Of a DNA stretch of 64,000 bases, positions 43,245 through 51,685 are shown piece after piece. The stretch is from Gordonia sp. OPL2 (GTDB taxonomy: Bacteria > Actinomycetota > Actinomycetes > Mycobacteriales > Mycobacteriaceae). A model generated the notes under the pieces. It saw only the letters and a program-made list of their open reading frames with translations, made no database searches and was not told the DNA's origin. The DNA is taken from assembly GCF_003797825.1 (NCBI RefSeq), contig NZ_RKME01000026.1, forward strand, positions 1 through 64,000. Reading direction: 5' to 3'. The number at the start of each line of letters is the position of its first letter. The stretch's first letter is position 1. The translations under genes were made by a program, and so were the position numbers.

Positions 43245-44009
43245 GTGATCGAACTGAAGTCGCCGGACGAGGTCGCCGCGATGCGGGTGACCGGCCGGTT
43301 CATCGCCGAGTTGCTCGACGACGTGTCGTCGCGGGCCGAGCCGGGCGTCAATCTGCTGGACCTCGAGCTGCGGGCGCGTGAACTGATCGAGCGGCGTGGC
43401 GCCGTCTCGTGTTACTGGGATTACGCCCCGTCGTTCGGCCGCGGACCGTTCCGCAATGTCATCTGCCTGTCCGTCAACGACGCTGTCCTGCATGGCCTTC
43501 CGCACGATCTCGTCCTCGCCGACGGCGACGTGCTCAGCATGGACATCGCCGTCGCGATCGACGGATGGGTCGCGGACTCGGCACGCACGGTCATCGTCGG
43601 CGCCGCGCGTCCGGAAGACGAGCACCTGGTGCAGACCACGGAACTGGCACTGGCCGCCGGGATCGACGCGGCGCGGTCGGGACATCGACTCGGCGACATC
43701 TCGGCTGCGATCGGCGAGGTGTGCATCTCCCGCGGCTACATGGTGAACACCGAGTTCGGTGGCCACGGGCTCGGGCGCACCATGCACGAGGACCCCCACG
43801 TGTCGAACGTGGGCCGTGCAGGCAAGGGTATGCGCTTGCGTCCCGGGTTGACCCTGGCGCTCGAACCCTGGCTGGCACGACACACGGCGCAGATCGTCTA
43901 CGACCCCGACGGCTGGACGATCCGGTCCGCGGACGGCTCGCGTACGGCCCACAGTGAACACACCATCGCGATCACCGACGGCGACGCCGAGATCCTCACG
44001 CTCCGTTGA
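43245..44009 (+). CDS. map: Methionine aminopeptidase, type I
   Basis: Removes N-terminal methionine from new proteins. It is 254 residues and all five metal ligands are visible: the two Asp in LSMDIAVAIDGWVADSART, His in GGHGLGRTMHEDPHVSN, Glu in LALEPW and Glu in AHSEHTIAI. The GTG at 43245 is set by a strong AGGAGG. The protein is diverged from the housekeeping type (CYWDYAPSFGRGPFRNVI), so this is probably a second copy. Control by a dedicated XRE protein suggests a stress-linked or resistance role. It converges with nrtR. Confidence 0.9.
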   Translation: MIELKSPDEVAAMRVTGRFIAELLDDVSSRAEPGVNLLDLELRARELIERRGAVSCYWDYAPSFGRGPFRNVICLSVNDAVLHGLPHDLVLADGDVLSMDIAVAIDGWVADSARTVIVGAARPEDEHLVQTTELALAAGIDAARSGHRLGDISAAIGEVCISRGYMVNTEFGGHGLGRTMHEDPHVSNVGRAGKGMRLRPGLTLALEPWLARHTAQIVYDPDGWTIRSADGSRTAHSEHTIAITDGDAEILTLR

Positions 44010-44021
44010 CCGGGTGGCCGC

Positions 44022-44744
44022 TCAAAGAGGCGGGCGCAGGGTCGCGAACTCGTCGGTGACCCGCAATCGGGTGTCGGCGAACGCGTAGAGCGCCGGCGGG
44101 CGGCCGCCCGAACGTCCCGTCTTGCCGACGGTCCCAGTCGACACGACCACTGCGCGACGGCTCAGGATTCGCAGGAGGTTGGTGGTGTCCACCGGGTAAC
44201 CCAGTGCCGCGCAATAGATCTCCGACAGCTGCGACATCGGGAAGCGTTCCGGGGCGAGAGCGAACGCGATGTTGGTGTAGGAGAGCTTCGCGGCCAGACG
44301 GTGGCGGGCGGCGTCGATGATCTCCGCGTGGTCGAACGCGACCTCCGGCAGGGTGTCGACCGGTTGCCAGGATGCCGACGGCGGGAGCGACGCCCTGGCG
44401 TCCGAGGGGACGAGGCCCAGGTAGGTGGAGGCGATGGTGCGCACGCCGGGCACGCGGTCCGGCGCGGAGAACACCGCGAGTTGTTCGAGATGGGCGATCT
44501 CCTCGATCTCGACGGTGTCGGCGACGAGCCGTCGCGCGGTCGCCTTGAGCGTCTCATCGGCGGCGACGTCACCGCCCGGCAGCGACCATCCGCTCTCATC
44601 CGGCATGCGGCACAAGAGGACACACAGCACGGGAGCGAGATCGGGTTCGACCTCGCGGACCTGGAACACCGCGGCCAGTACCTCGACGCGGAGTGCGGTG
44701 GCGGTCCCACCGGACGACGACGGGTTCGGCGGGGGCGCGGACAT
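44022..44744 (-). CDS. nrtR: NrtR-type Nudix-related regulator of NAD synthesis
   Basis: A 240-residue transcriptional regulator. The N-terminal Nudix domain contains LPGGDVAADETLKATARRL, but the REUXEEXGU signature is replaced by RRLVADTVEI, so hydrolysis is unlikely. It probably senses a NAD-related ligand such as ADP-ribose. The C-terminal third (LLRILSRRAVVVSTGTVGKT, RSGGRPPALYAF) is a winged helix. M. tuberculosis has a similar gene, Rv1593c, just before nadABC. The probable target is the dyad ahead of nadA, one kilobase away. It is not divergent from nadA because the LuxR-type gene intervenes. Confidence 0.85.
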   Translation of the reverse strand: MSAPPPNPSSSGGTATALRVEVLAAVFQVREVEPDLAPVLCVLLCRMPDESGWSLPGGDVAADETLKATARRLVADTVEIEEIAHLEQLAVFSAPDRVPGVRTIASTYLGLVPSDARASLPPSASWQPVDTLPEVAFDHAEIIDAARHRLAAKLSYTNIAFALAPERFPMSQLSEIYCAALGYPVDTTNLLRILSRRAVVVSTGTVGKTGRSGGRPPALYAFADTRLRVTDEFATLRPPL

Positions 44745-44849
44745 GGCGTCGATTGTATGGGCGTGACCACCGGGATCGACGCGACACGTCCGGGCCCGCG
44801 CGCCGACGCACGGATCGCCCGCGCCGATGCACCGTCCGCCCGGCGCCGG

Positions 44850-45533
44850 TCACAGCTCGTCGAGTGAGAGCAGCCCGTCCTGGATCGCGCGTGCCGCCAG
44901 TGCGGCCTTGGTGCGTGCGGTCCGTTCGACGGCGGTGTACTTGGCGCGGATACGGGTGAGGTGCGTGTTCACCGTGCCGATCGAGATGCACAGTTCCCGG
45001 GCGACCATGATCTTCGAGTCGGTGAGCAGCCAGGTGCGCAACACCTGGATCTCGCGGTCGGTCAGCCCGGGACGGCGCCGCTCGGGGGTCACAACCGTGT
45101 CCGCCGGGGTTGTGCGGTTCGCGGTCGGTTCTGCCGTTGTCGGCGGCCGCGGTGCGGTGCGGGTCGGGGCGGGGTGGGGACCCGACCTGCCGATCGCCTG
45201 CTCGGGGGTGTGCACCACTCGCATGTGCGGGCGATTGGCGCCTGCACGCGGGTCGGCACAGACCTGCGCGGTGTGCGGCCGTGCCGCGGCATGCGGCGGT
45301 GTAGCCGACGGCATTCCCGGCAGGGGCATCCTCCGGGCCGCCAGGCGGGCCAGCGCGGCCTCGCGCCGGGCGGCGTCGGCCGCCGAGCGTGACCCACCCG
45401 GGACGGTCGACCTGGGCGCTGCGGGTGCGGAGGGCATGACGCCGGGTGCGCCGGCGCGGGGCGTGAATCTGCCGGGCATGAGGGTGTCGGGGGTGAAGCT
45501 GTCGTGCGGGGAGATGGTCATCACGATGCTCAC
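44850..45533 (-). CDS. LuxR-type (GerE) DNA-binding protein with a disordered N-terminus
   Basis: A 227-residue protein. Residues about 155-225 form a GerE helix-turn-helix (GLTDREIQVLRTWLLTDSKI, ISIGTVNTHLTRIRAKY). The first 150 residues are Pro/Ala/Arg/Thr-rich low complexity with no receiver or sensor domain. The GTG at 45533 has GAAAGATT upstream on its strand; later starts would shorten only the disordered part. It is divergent from nadA over 244 bases and could control it alongside NrtR. Its signal is unknown. Confidence 0.8.
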   Translation of the reverse strand: MSIVMTISPHDSFTPDTLMPGRFTPRAGAPGVMPSAPAAPRSTVPGGSRSAADAARREAALARLAARRMPLPGMPSATPPHAAARPHTAQVCADPRAGANRPHMRVVHTPEQAIGRSGPHPAPTRTAPRPPTTAEPTANRTTPADTVVTPERRRPGLTDREIQVLRTWLLTDSKIMVARELCISIGTVNTHLTRIRAKYTAVERTARTKAALAARAIQDGLLSLDEL

Positions 45534-45636
45534 AATCTTTCTCGGCCGCCGTGATCGGCCCGGCCGGGTTCTCGGACGTCGGCGACGCTGTTCGGTACGT
45601 CTTCGACGCTAGGGAGACGACGGTCTGCGCAAACGC

Positions 45637-45648
45637 GTAGTGGACTAC
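45637..45648. promoter_or_regulatory. Short dyad in the LuxR/nadA intergenic region
   Basis: GTAGT-GG-ACTAC is a 12-base inverted repeat about 60 bases upstream of the larger nadA operator. It could be a site for the divergent LuxR-type regulator. Confidence 0.3.
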
Positions 45649-45686
45649 TCGAATCGCGGCGGGAATGCCGCAGATGTGACCGGTGT

Positions 45687-45722
45687 TACGATGGACAGCG
45701 TTTTCGATCATGAGTCGAAAAC
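45687..45722 (+). promoter_or_regulatory. nadA: nadA -10 box and operator palindrome
   Basis: TACGAT at 45687-45692 is a -10 box that would start transcription near 45700. Exactly there begins the 23-base dyad GTTTTCGA-TCATGAG-TCGAAAAC (45700-45722), with perfect 8-base arms. A repressor bound at the start site would shut off nadA-nadC. NrtR is the best candidate from context; this is inference. Confidence 0.7.
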
Positions 45723-45777
45723 TCGTGTCGCCGGATACGACCCCGTGTCGGCGAGCATGACCGCAAGAGGAGTGGCG

Positions 45778-46845
45778 ATGAGCATCACGAGTGACCGACC
45801 GGCAACGGCGACAGACACCGCACCCATGGGTCTGATCGATGCCGAATGGGTCGACGGACCCGGTGGCTACACCGGCGTCGAACCGACCCCGGAGTGGGCC
45901 GACGAGGTGCGCCGACTGGCGCGCGCCCGGAATGCGACCCTGCTGGCGCACAACTATCAGCTACCCGCGATCCAGGACGTGGCAGACCATGTCGGTGACT
46001 CCCTCGCCCTGTCCCGGATCGCCGCCGAGGTCGACGCCGACGAGATCATCTTCTGCGGCGTGCACTTCATGGCGGAGACCGCCAAGATCCTGAGCCCCGA
46101 CAAGCGCGTGCTGATCCCCGACGCACGCGCGGGGTGCTCGCTCGCGGACTCCATCACCGCCGACGAACTGCGCGACTGGAAGGCCGATCACCCGGACGCG
46201 GTCGTCGTCTCGTACGTGAACACCACCGCCGAGGTGAAGGGACTCACCGACATCTGCTGCACGTCGTCGAACGCGGTCGACGTCGTGGCCTCGATCGACC
46301 CCGATCGTGAGGTCCTGTTCCTGCCGGATCAGTTCCTCGGCGCACACGTCAAGCGGGAGACCGGGCGCGACAACATCCACATCTGGGCGGGGGAGTGCCA
46401 CGTCCACGCCGGCATCAACGGCGACGAGCTGGCCGACCAGGCGAGCAGCCACCCCGACGCGGACCTGTTCATCCACCCCGAATGTGGTTGCGCGACATCG
46501 GCTCTCTATCTCGCCGGCGAAGGCGCCGTCCCCGCCGACAAGGTGAAGATCCTGTCCACCGGCGGCATGCTCGACGCCGCCCGGGAGACCGGCGCCAAGC
46601 AGGTGCTGGTCGCGACCGAGATCGGCATGCTGCACCAGCTGCGCAAGGCGGCCCCGGGTGTGGACTTCCAGGCCGTCAACGACCGTGCCTCGTGCCCGTA
46701 CATGAAGATGATCACCCCGGCGGCGTTGCTGCGTTCGCTGCGCGAGGGACGCGACGAGGTGCACGTCGCCCCCGATGTCGCCGAGCGCGCCCGCAAGAGC
46801 GTCGAGCGCATGATCGCGATCGGCAACCCCGGTTCCGGTGAGTGA
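45778..46845 (+). CDS. nadA: Quinolinate synthase A
   Basis: Condenses iminoaspartate with dihydroxyacetone phosphate to quinolinate, using an oxygen-sensitive [4Fe-4S] cluster. It is 355 residues with three conserved Cys regions: DARAGCSLADS, the HPECGCATSAL segment and DRASCPYMKMI. The substrate motifs LAHNYQLPAIQDVAD and GVHFMAETAKIL are also present. ATG 45778 follows AAGAGGAGTGGCG, better than further starts upstream that would pass through the operator. The stop lies eight bases inside nadC. nadB is absent from its usual place between the two. Confidence 0.95.
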   Translation: MSITSDRPATATDTAPMGLIDAEWVDGPGGYTGVEPTPEWADEVRRLARARNATLLAHNYQLPAIQDVADHVGDSLALSRIAAEVDADEIIFCGVHFMAETAKILSPDKRVLIPDARAGCSLADSITADELRDWKADHPDAVVVSYVNTTAEVKGLTDICCTSSNAVDVVASIDPDREVLFLPDQFLGAHVKRETGRDNIHIWAGECHVHAGINGDELADQASSHPDADLFIHPECGCATSALYLAGEGAVPADKVKILSTGGMLDAARETGAKQVLVATEIGMLHQLRKAAPGVDFQAVNDRASCPYMKMITPAALLRSLREGRDEVHVAPDVAERARKSVERMIAIGNPGSGE

Positions 46846-47752
46846 GGGGTTCGTCGGCCAGATCGCCGCGGCCGACGACCTCGACCTGACCGTCACCGAG
46901 GAGGTCCGGTCGCTGATCCGGACGGCACTCGACGAGGACCTCCGGCACGGTCCGGACGTGACGACCCAGGCGACCGTGCCCACCGACGCGGTCACCGACG
47001 CCGCGATCGTCAGTCGCGGAGACGGCGTGATCGCGGGTGTCGCGGTGGTCCTCGCGGTCCTCGACGAGGTGATCGGGGCAGGACGGTACGACGTGACGTC
47101 GTCGGTCGCCGACGGCACCCACGTCGGGCCGGGAGACGTCGTACTGGCCGTCCACGCACCGACCGGGGCGTTGCTGACCGCCGAACGCACGGCGCTCAAC
47201 CTGATCTGCCACCTGTCCGGCATCGCGACCGCGACCGCGCGGTGGGTGCAGGCCGTCGACGGCACCGACGCCAAGGTGCGTGACTCCCGCAAGACGCTGC
47301 CGGGGATGCGCTACCTGCAGAAGTACGCCGTGCGCGCCGGTGGTGGTGTGAATCATCGCCTCGGCCTCGGCGACGCCGCACTGATCAAGGACAACCATGT
47401 CGCGGCCGCCGGATCGGTCAGCGCCGCGCTGTCGGCGGTCCGTGCGGCCGCGCCGGGTCTGCCGGTCGAGGTGGAGGTCGACTCGTTGGCCCAACTCGAC
47501 GAGGTCCTCGCGCTCGAACCACAACTGGTGCTGCTGGACAACTTCGCGCTGTGGGAGACGCAGATGGCCGTGCAGCGCCGCAACGCGCGCTCCCCGCAGA
47601 CAAAGCTGGAGAGTTCGGGTGGGCTGTCGCTGGACATGGCCGCCGACTACGCCCGCACCGGCGTCGACTACCTCGCGGTCGGTGCGCTGACCCATTCGGT
47701 CACCGTGCTGGACCTGGGACTCGACATCCCGGCGCCGCCGACCCGTTCCTGA
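46838..47752 (+). CDS. nadC: Nicotinate-nucleotide pyrophosphorylase (quinolinate phosphoribosyltransferase)
   Basis: Converts quinolinate and PRPP to nicotinate mononucleotide. It is 304 residues with TAERTALNLICHLSGIAT, the active-site segment DSRKTLPGMRYLQKYAV, GGGVNHRLGLGDAALIKDNH and LESSGGLSLD. The GTG at 46838 lies inside the nadA end, with AACCCCGGTTCCG in front. Overlap with nadA implies a two-gene operon. Confidence 0.95.
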   Translation: MSEGFVGQIAAADDLDLTVTEEVRSLIRTALDEDLRHGPDVTTQATVPTDAVTDAAIVSRGDGVIAGVAVVLAVLDEVIGAGRYDVTSSVADGTHVGPGDVVLAVHAPTGALLTAERTALNLICHLSGIATATARWVQAVDGTDAKVRDSRKTLPGMRYLQKYAVRAGGGVNHRLGLGDAALIKDNHVAAAGSVSAALSAVRAAAPGLPVEVEVDSLAQLDEVLALEPQLVLLDNFALWETQMAVQRRNARSPQTKLESSGGLSLDMAADYARTGVDYLAVGALTHSVTVLDLGLDIPAPPTRS

Positions 47753-47816
47753 CGCGGATCCGCCGGTGGTCGGTGGCGCCCGGCGACCGTGTGGAAAACC
47801 ACTTCGCCGGACCCCA

Positions 47817-47851
47817 TAAACTCGTGGGTGACGTGTGCGCACGACGCGCAC
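47817..47851 (+). promoter_or_regulatory. hisD: Candidate hisD -10 box and leader hairpin
   Basis: TAAACT at 47817-47822 fits TANNNT and would start RNA near 47829. GTGCGC-ACGAC-GCGCAC (47835-47851) could fold a small hairpin 26 bases before hisD. The dyad GTGG-AAAA-CCAC (47791-47802) lies at the -35 position. No His-rich leader peptide is seen. Confidence 0.4.
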
Positions 47852-47876
47852 CATTCCCGGCTCACAGGAGAACCCG

Positions 47877-49223
47877 ATGCTCGCCCGAACCGACCTGCGC
47901 GGTGCCCGGCCCACGCTCGCAGAACTGCGACGTGCGCTGCCCCGTGGAGGCACCGACGTCAATGCCGTCCTCGACACGGTGGCGCCGTTGGTCCATGAGG
48001 TCTCCGAGCGCGGCGCCGACGCCGCACTCGAGTTCGGTGAGAAGTTCGACGGCGTGCGGCCCGACTCGGTGCGGGTGCCGCAGTCGGTCATCGCGGATGC
48101 GCTCGACCACCTCGACCCCGCGGTCGCCGACGCCCTGCGTGAATCGATCGTGCGCGCCCGCAAGGTGCACGCCGACCAGCGCCGCGCGACCACCCGGACC
48201 CAGGTCGTCGACGGCGGCGTGGTCAGCGAGAAGTGGATCCCCGTCCGGCGCGTCGGACTCTACGTGCCCGGCGGCAACGCGGTGTACCCGTCGTCGGTGA
48301 TCATGAACGTGGTGCCCGCCCAGGAAGCCGGGGTGGGCTCGCTGGTGATCGCCTCGCCCCCGCAGAAGGATTTCGGTGGTCGGCCCCACCCGACCATCCT
48401 CGCCGCCTGCGCCCTCCTCGGCGTCGACGAGGTGTGGGCCGTCGGCGGTGCGCAGGGCGTGGCCCTTCTGTCCTACGGCGGCACCGATTCCGACGGTGCC
48501 GTACTCGATCCGGTCGACCTCGTGACCGGGCCCGGCAACATCTACGTCACAGCGGCGAAGCGCCTGTGCCGCAGTGTCGTCGGCATCGATTCGGAGGCCG
48601 GCCCGACCGAGATCGCCATCCTCGCCGACGACAGCGCCGATCCCGGCATCCTCGCGTCGGACCTCATCAGTCAGGCCGAGCACGACGTGCTCGCGGCCTC
48701 GGTCCTCGTCACCGACAGTGCCGACCTCGCCGACGCCGTCGACGTCGCCCTCGACGCCCAGGTCGCGACGACCAAGCATCGTGAACGGGTGATCACCGCG
48801 CTGTCGGGCAAGCAGTCGGGCATCGTGCTGGTCGACGACCTCGAGGCCGGTCTGGCCGTGGTCGACGCCTATGCCGCAGAGCATCTCGAGATCCAGACCC
48901 GCGACGCCGCCGCCGTGGCCGACCGGGTGCACAACGCGGGTGCGATCTTCGTCGGACCGTATGCGCCGGTGAGTCTCGGCGATTACTGTGCGGGCTCCAA
49001 TCACGTTCTGCCGACCTCGGGTTCGGCCCGCTTCGCATCCGGCCTGTCCGTGCAGACGTTCCTCAAGGGTGTCCACGTCATCGACTACGACGAGGACGCG
49101 CTGCGCGCCGTCGCCGACAAGGTCGTCACGCTCGCCGACGCCGAAGACCTTCCGGGACATGGCGATGCGGTGAAGCAACGCTTCGTCGCCGACGCATCGA
49201 CGACGAACGCGGGTGCGTCGTGA
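47877..49223 (+). CDS. hisD: Histidinol dehydrogenase
   Basis: Catalyses the last two steps of histidine synthesis with NAD+. It is 448 residues with VGLYVPGGNAVYPSSVIMN, TGPGNIYVTAAKRL, the zinc/catalytic stretch SEAGPTEIAILAD, QAEHDVLAASVLVT and AEHLEIQTRD. ATG 47877 has CAGGAG upstream. It leads the his operon and its stop overlaps hisC. Confidence 0.96.
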   Translation: MLARTDLRGARPTLAELRRALPRGGTDVNAVLDTVAPLVHEVSERGADAALEFGEKFDGVRPDSVRVPQSVIADALDHLDPAVADALRESIVRARKVHADQRRATTRTQVVDGGVVSEKWIPVRRVGLYVPGGNAVYPSSVIMNVVPAQEAGVGSLVIASPPQKDFGGRPHPTILAACALLGVDEVWAVGGAQGVALLSYGGTDSDGAVLDPVDLVTGPGNIYVTAAKRLCRSVVGIDSEAGPTEIAILADDSADPGILASDLISQAEHDVLAASVLVTDSADLADAVDVALDAQVATTKHRERVITALSGKQSGIVLVDDLEAGLAVVDAYAAEHLEIQTRDAAAVADRVHNAGAIFVGPYAPVSLGDYCAGSNHVLPTSGSARFASGLSVQTFLKGVHVIDYDEDALRAVADKVVTLADAEDLPGHGDAVKQRFVADASTTNAGAS

Positions 49224-50377
49224 GCGCCCCGGACTCGGTGGTCCCCGACACGTCCGGTGTGCCCGGTGGGCGCATCTCCGTCGACGACCTGCCGCTGCGG
49301 GACAACCTGCGTGGCAAGAGTGCTTACGGCGCACCGCAACTCAAGGTCCCGGTGATCTTGAACACCAACGAGAACCCGCACCCGCCGTCGGCCGCGTTGA
49401 TCGCCGACGTCGCGGACTCGGCCCGGGAGGCGGCGGCGGACCTGCACCGCTATCCGGATCGGGACGCGGTCGCGCTGCGCACCGACCTCGCCGAGTATCT
49501 GACGCAGGCCACCGGCACCGCACTGTCGGTGCGCAACGTGTGGGCGGCGAACGGTTCCAACGAGATCCTCCAGCAACTGCTGCAGGCCTTCGCAGGTCCC
49601 GGACGCAGCGCCCTCGGCTTCGTGCCGTCGTACTCGATGCATCCGATCATCTCCGACGGCACGGACACCACATGGCTGCACGCGGTCCGCGCCTCGGACT
49701 TCTCCCTCGACATCCCGTACGCGGTCGCCGAGGTGACCAACCGTCGGCCCGACGTGGTGTTCGTGACGTCGCCCAACAATCCGACCGGCGGTTCGATCCC
49801 GAACGACGGTCTGCGCGCGATCGTCGAGGCTGCGCCCGGGATCGTCGTCGTCGACGAGGCCTATGGCGAGTTCTCCCAGCAGCCGAGCGCGGTGGAACTC
49901 ATCGAGGAGTACCCGACGAAGGTCGTGGTCAGCCGGACGATGAGCAAGGCGTTCGCGTTCGCGGGCGGGCGCCTCGGCTATCTCGCCGCCGCCCCGGCCG
50001 TCGTCGACGCGCTCCAGCTGGTGCGATTGCCGTATCACCTGTCGGTGCTCACCCAGGCTTCGGCGCGGGCGGCCCTGCGCCACCGCGACGACACCCTCGC
50101 CGGCGTGGCCGCGATCATCGACGAACGCCGGCGTGTCGTCGGCGAGCTCACCGCCGTGGGGTACGACGTGATCGACTCCGACGCGAACTTCCTGCTGTTC
50201 GGGCGTTTCCGCGACGCGCCGACGACCTGGCAGCACTACCTCGACCACGGCGTGTTGATCCGCGACGTCGGAATCGCCGGCCATCTGCGTGTCACCATCG
50301 GGTTGGTGGCCGAGAACGACGCCTTCCTCGATGTCAGCCGAACGCTTGCGCCCACAGATCTGGAGAACACCCGGTGA
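49220..50377 (+). CDS. hisC: Histidinol-phosphate aminotransferase
   Basis: A 385-residue class I/II PLP aminotransferase. Key segments are LNTNENPHPPS, WAANGSNEILQQLLQAF, FVTSPNNPTGGSI, VVDEAYGEF and the PLP-lysine motif SRTMSKAFAFAGGRLGY. The GTG overlaps hisD and the stop overlaps hisB, each by four bases. Confidence 0.95.
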   Translation: MSAPDSVVPDTSGVPGGRISVDDLPLRDNLRGKSAYGAPQLKVPVILNTNENPHPPSAALIADVADSAREAAADLHRYPDRDAVALRTDLAEYLTQATGTALSVRNVWAANGSNEILQQLLQAFAGPGRSALGFVPSYSMHPIISDGTDTTWLHAVRASDFSLDIPYAVAEVTNRRPDVVFVTSPNNPTGGSIPNDGLRAIVEAAPGIVVVDEAYGEFSQQPSAVELIEEYPTKVVVSRTMSKAFAFAGGRLGYLAAAPAVVDALQLVRLPYHLSVLTQASARAALRHRDDTLAGVAAIIDERRRVVGELTAVGYDVIDSDANFLLFGRFRDAPTTWQHYLDHGVLIRDVGIAGHLRVTIGLVAENDAFLDVSRTLAPTDLENTR

Positions 50378-51000
50378 CCACCTCGCCCGCCCCGCGTATC
50401 GCACGAGTCGAACGCACGACCAGGGAATCGTCGATCACCGTCGAGCTGAACCTCGACGGCACCGGCGTCACGTCGATCTCCACCGGTATCGCGTTCTTCG
50501 ACCACATGCTCACCGCCTTCGGCCAGCACGGCAGCTTCGACCTGACCGTCGAGGCCACGGGCGACGTCGAGGTCGAGGGCCACCACACGATCGAGGACAC
50601 CGCGATCGTGCTCGGGCAGGCCCTCGGGCAGGCCCTCGGCGACAAGAAGGGCATCCGCCGTTTCGCTGACTCGTGGATCCCGATGGACGAGACGCTGGCC
50701 CACGCCGTCGTCGACGTCTCCGGGCGTCCCTACTGCGTGCACACCGGTGAACCCGACCATCTCCTCACCGCGGTCATCGGCGGCTATCCGGGGGTGCCGT
50801 ACTCGACGGTGATCAACCGGCACGTGTTCGAGTCGATCGCCCTGAATGCCCGTATCGCGCTGCACGTCCGGGTCCTCTACGGGCGCGATCAGCACCACAT
50901 CACCGAGGCCGAGTTCAAGGCCGTCGCCCGCGCGCTGCGCGCCGCCACCGAGTACGACCCGCGCGTCACCGGCGTGCCGTCGACGAAGGGTGCGCTCTGA
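50374..51000 (+). CDS. hisB: Imidazoleglycerol-phosphate dehydratase
   Basis: A 208-residue monofunctional HisB. The paired metal-binding motifs are GHHTIEDTAI (first HHxxED) and the later DQHHITEAEFKA (second). FFDHMLTAFGQH and MDETLAHAVVDVSGRP are also conserved. The GTG at 50374 overlaps the hisC stop. A 40-base gap separates it from hisH. Confidence 0.95.
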   Translation: MTTSPAPRIARVERTTRESSITVELNLDGTGVTSISTGIAFFDHMLTAFGQHGSFDLTVEATGDVEVEGHHTIEDTAIVLGQALGQALGDKKGIRRFADSWIPMDETLAHAVVDVSGRPYCVHTGEPDHLLTAVIGGYPGVPYSTVINRHVFESIALNARIALHVRVLYGRDQHHITEAEFKAVARALRAATEYDPRVTGVPSTKGAL

Positions 51001-51040
51001 TGGGCCCGGTGATAACAGTCGGCGCGGGGCGGTGCGGCCG

Positions 51041-51685
51041 ATGACGAGTGCACCTGCGGTCACCATCCTCGACTACGGCTCCGGCAACCTCCGGTCCGCG
51101 CAGCGTGCGCTCGAACGTGCCGGCGCCGACGTCACCGTCACCGACGACCGCGACGCCGCGACCGAGTGCGACGGCCTGGTCGTACCCGGCGTCGGAGCAT
51201 TCGCCGCCTGTATGGAGGGCCTGAAGGCCGTCAAGGGGCACCGCATCATCGATCAGCGTCTCGCCGGCGGCCGGCCCGTACTCGGCATCTGTGTCGGTAT
51301 GCAGATCCTGTTCGACCGGGGCGTCGAGTTCGGCGTCGAGGCCGACGGATGCGGCGAATGGCCTGGGACCATCAGCCGACTGCCCGCACCGGTCCTGCCA
51401 CACATGGGCTGGAACACCGTCGAGGCCGCCGAGGGCACGGTGCTGTTCGACGGGCTCGACGCCGACACGCGGTTCTACTTCGTGCACTCCTACGCCGCGC
51501 AGAGCTGGGAGATGGACAGCGACGGCACGCCGCTCGCCGCGCCGAAGCTGACCTGGGCGCACCACGGTGGACCGTTTCTGGCCGCGGTCGAGAACGGCGC
51601 GCTGGCCGCCACCCAGTTCCACCCGGAGAAGTCCGGCGACGCCGGCGCACACCTGCTGCGCAACTGGGTGCGGTCACTGGCATGA
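51041..51685 (+). CDS. hisH: Imidazole glycerol phosphate synthase, glutaminase subunit
   Basis: A 214-residue class I glutamine amidotransferase that feeds ammonia to HisF. It has LDYGSGNLRSAQRALER, the nucleophile GICVGMQILF and the His/Glu pair in QFHPEKSGDAG. The ATG at 51041 is the start closest to the conserved strand. Its stop overlaps the small membrane protein gene by four bases, and HisF is encoded two kilobases on. Confidence 0.95.
   Translation: MTSAPAVTILDYGSGNLRSAQRALERAGADVTVTDDRDAATECDGLVVPGVGAFAACMEGLKAVKGHRIIDQRLAGGRPVLGICVGMQILFDRGVEFGVEADGCGEWPGTISRLPAPVLPHMGWNTVEAAEGTVLFDGLDADTRFYFVHSYAAQSWEMDSDGTPLAAPKLTWAHHGGPFLAAVENGALAATQFHPEKSGDAGAHLLRNWVRSLA

Noticed and set aside
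42904..44009. Toxin-antitoxin pair made of the XRE protein and its divergent neighbour
   Set aside because: The partner is a full-length methionine aminopeptidase with all metal ligands, and the genes are divergent rather than co-transcribed.
47862..49334. A 490-codon minus-strand frame over hisD
   Set aside because: Antisense shadow of a canonical histidinol dehydrogenase with no motifs of its own.
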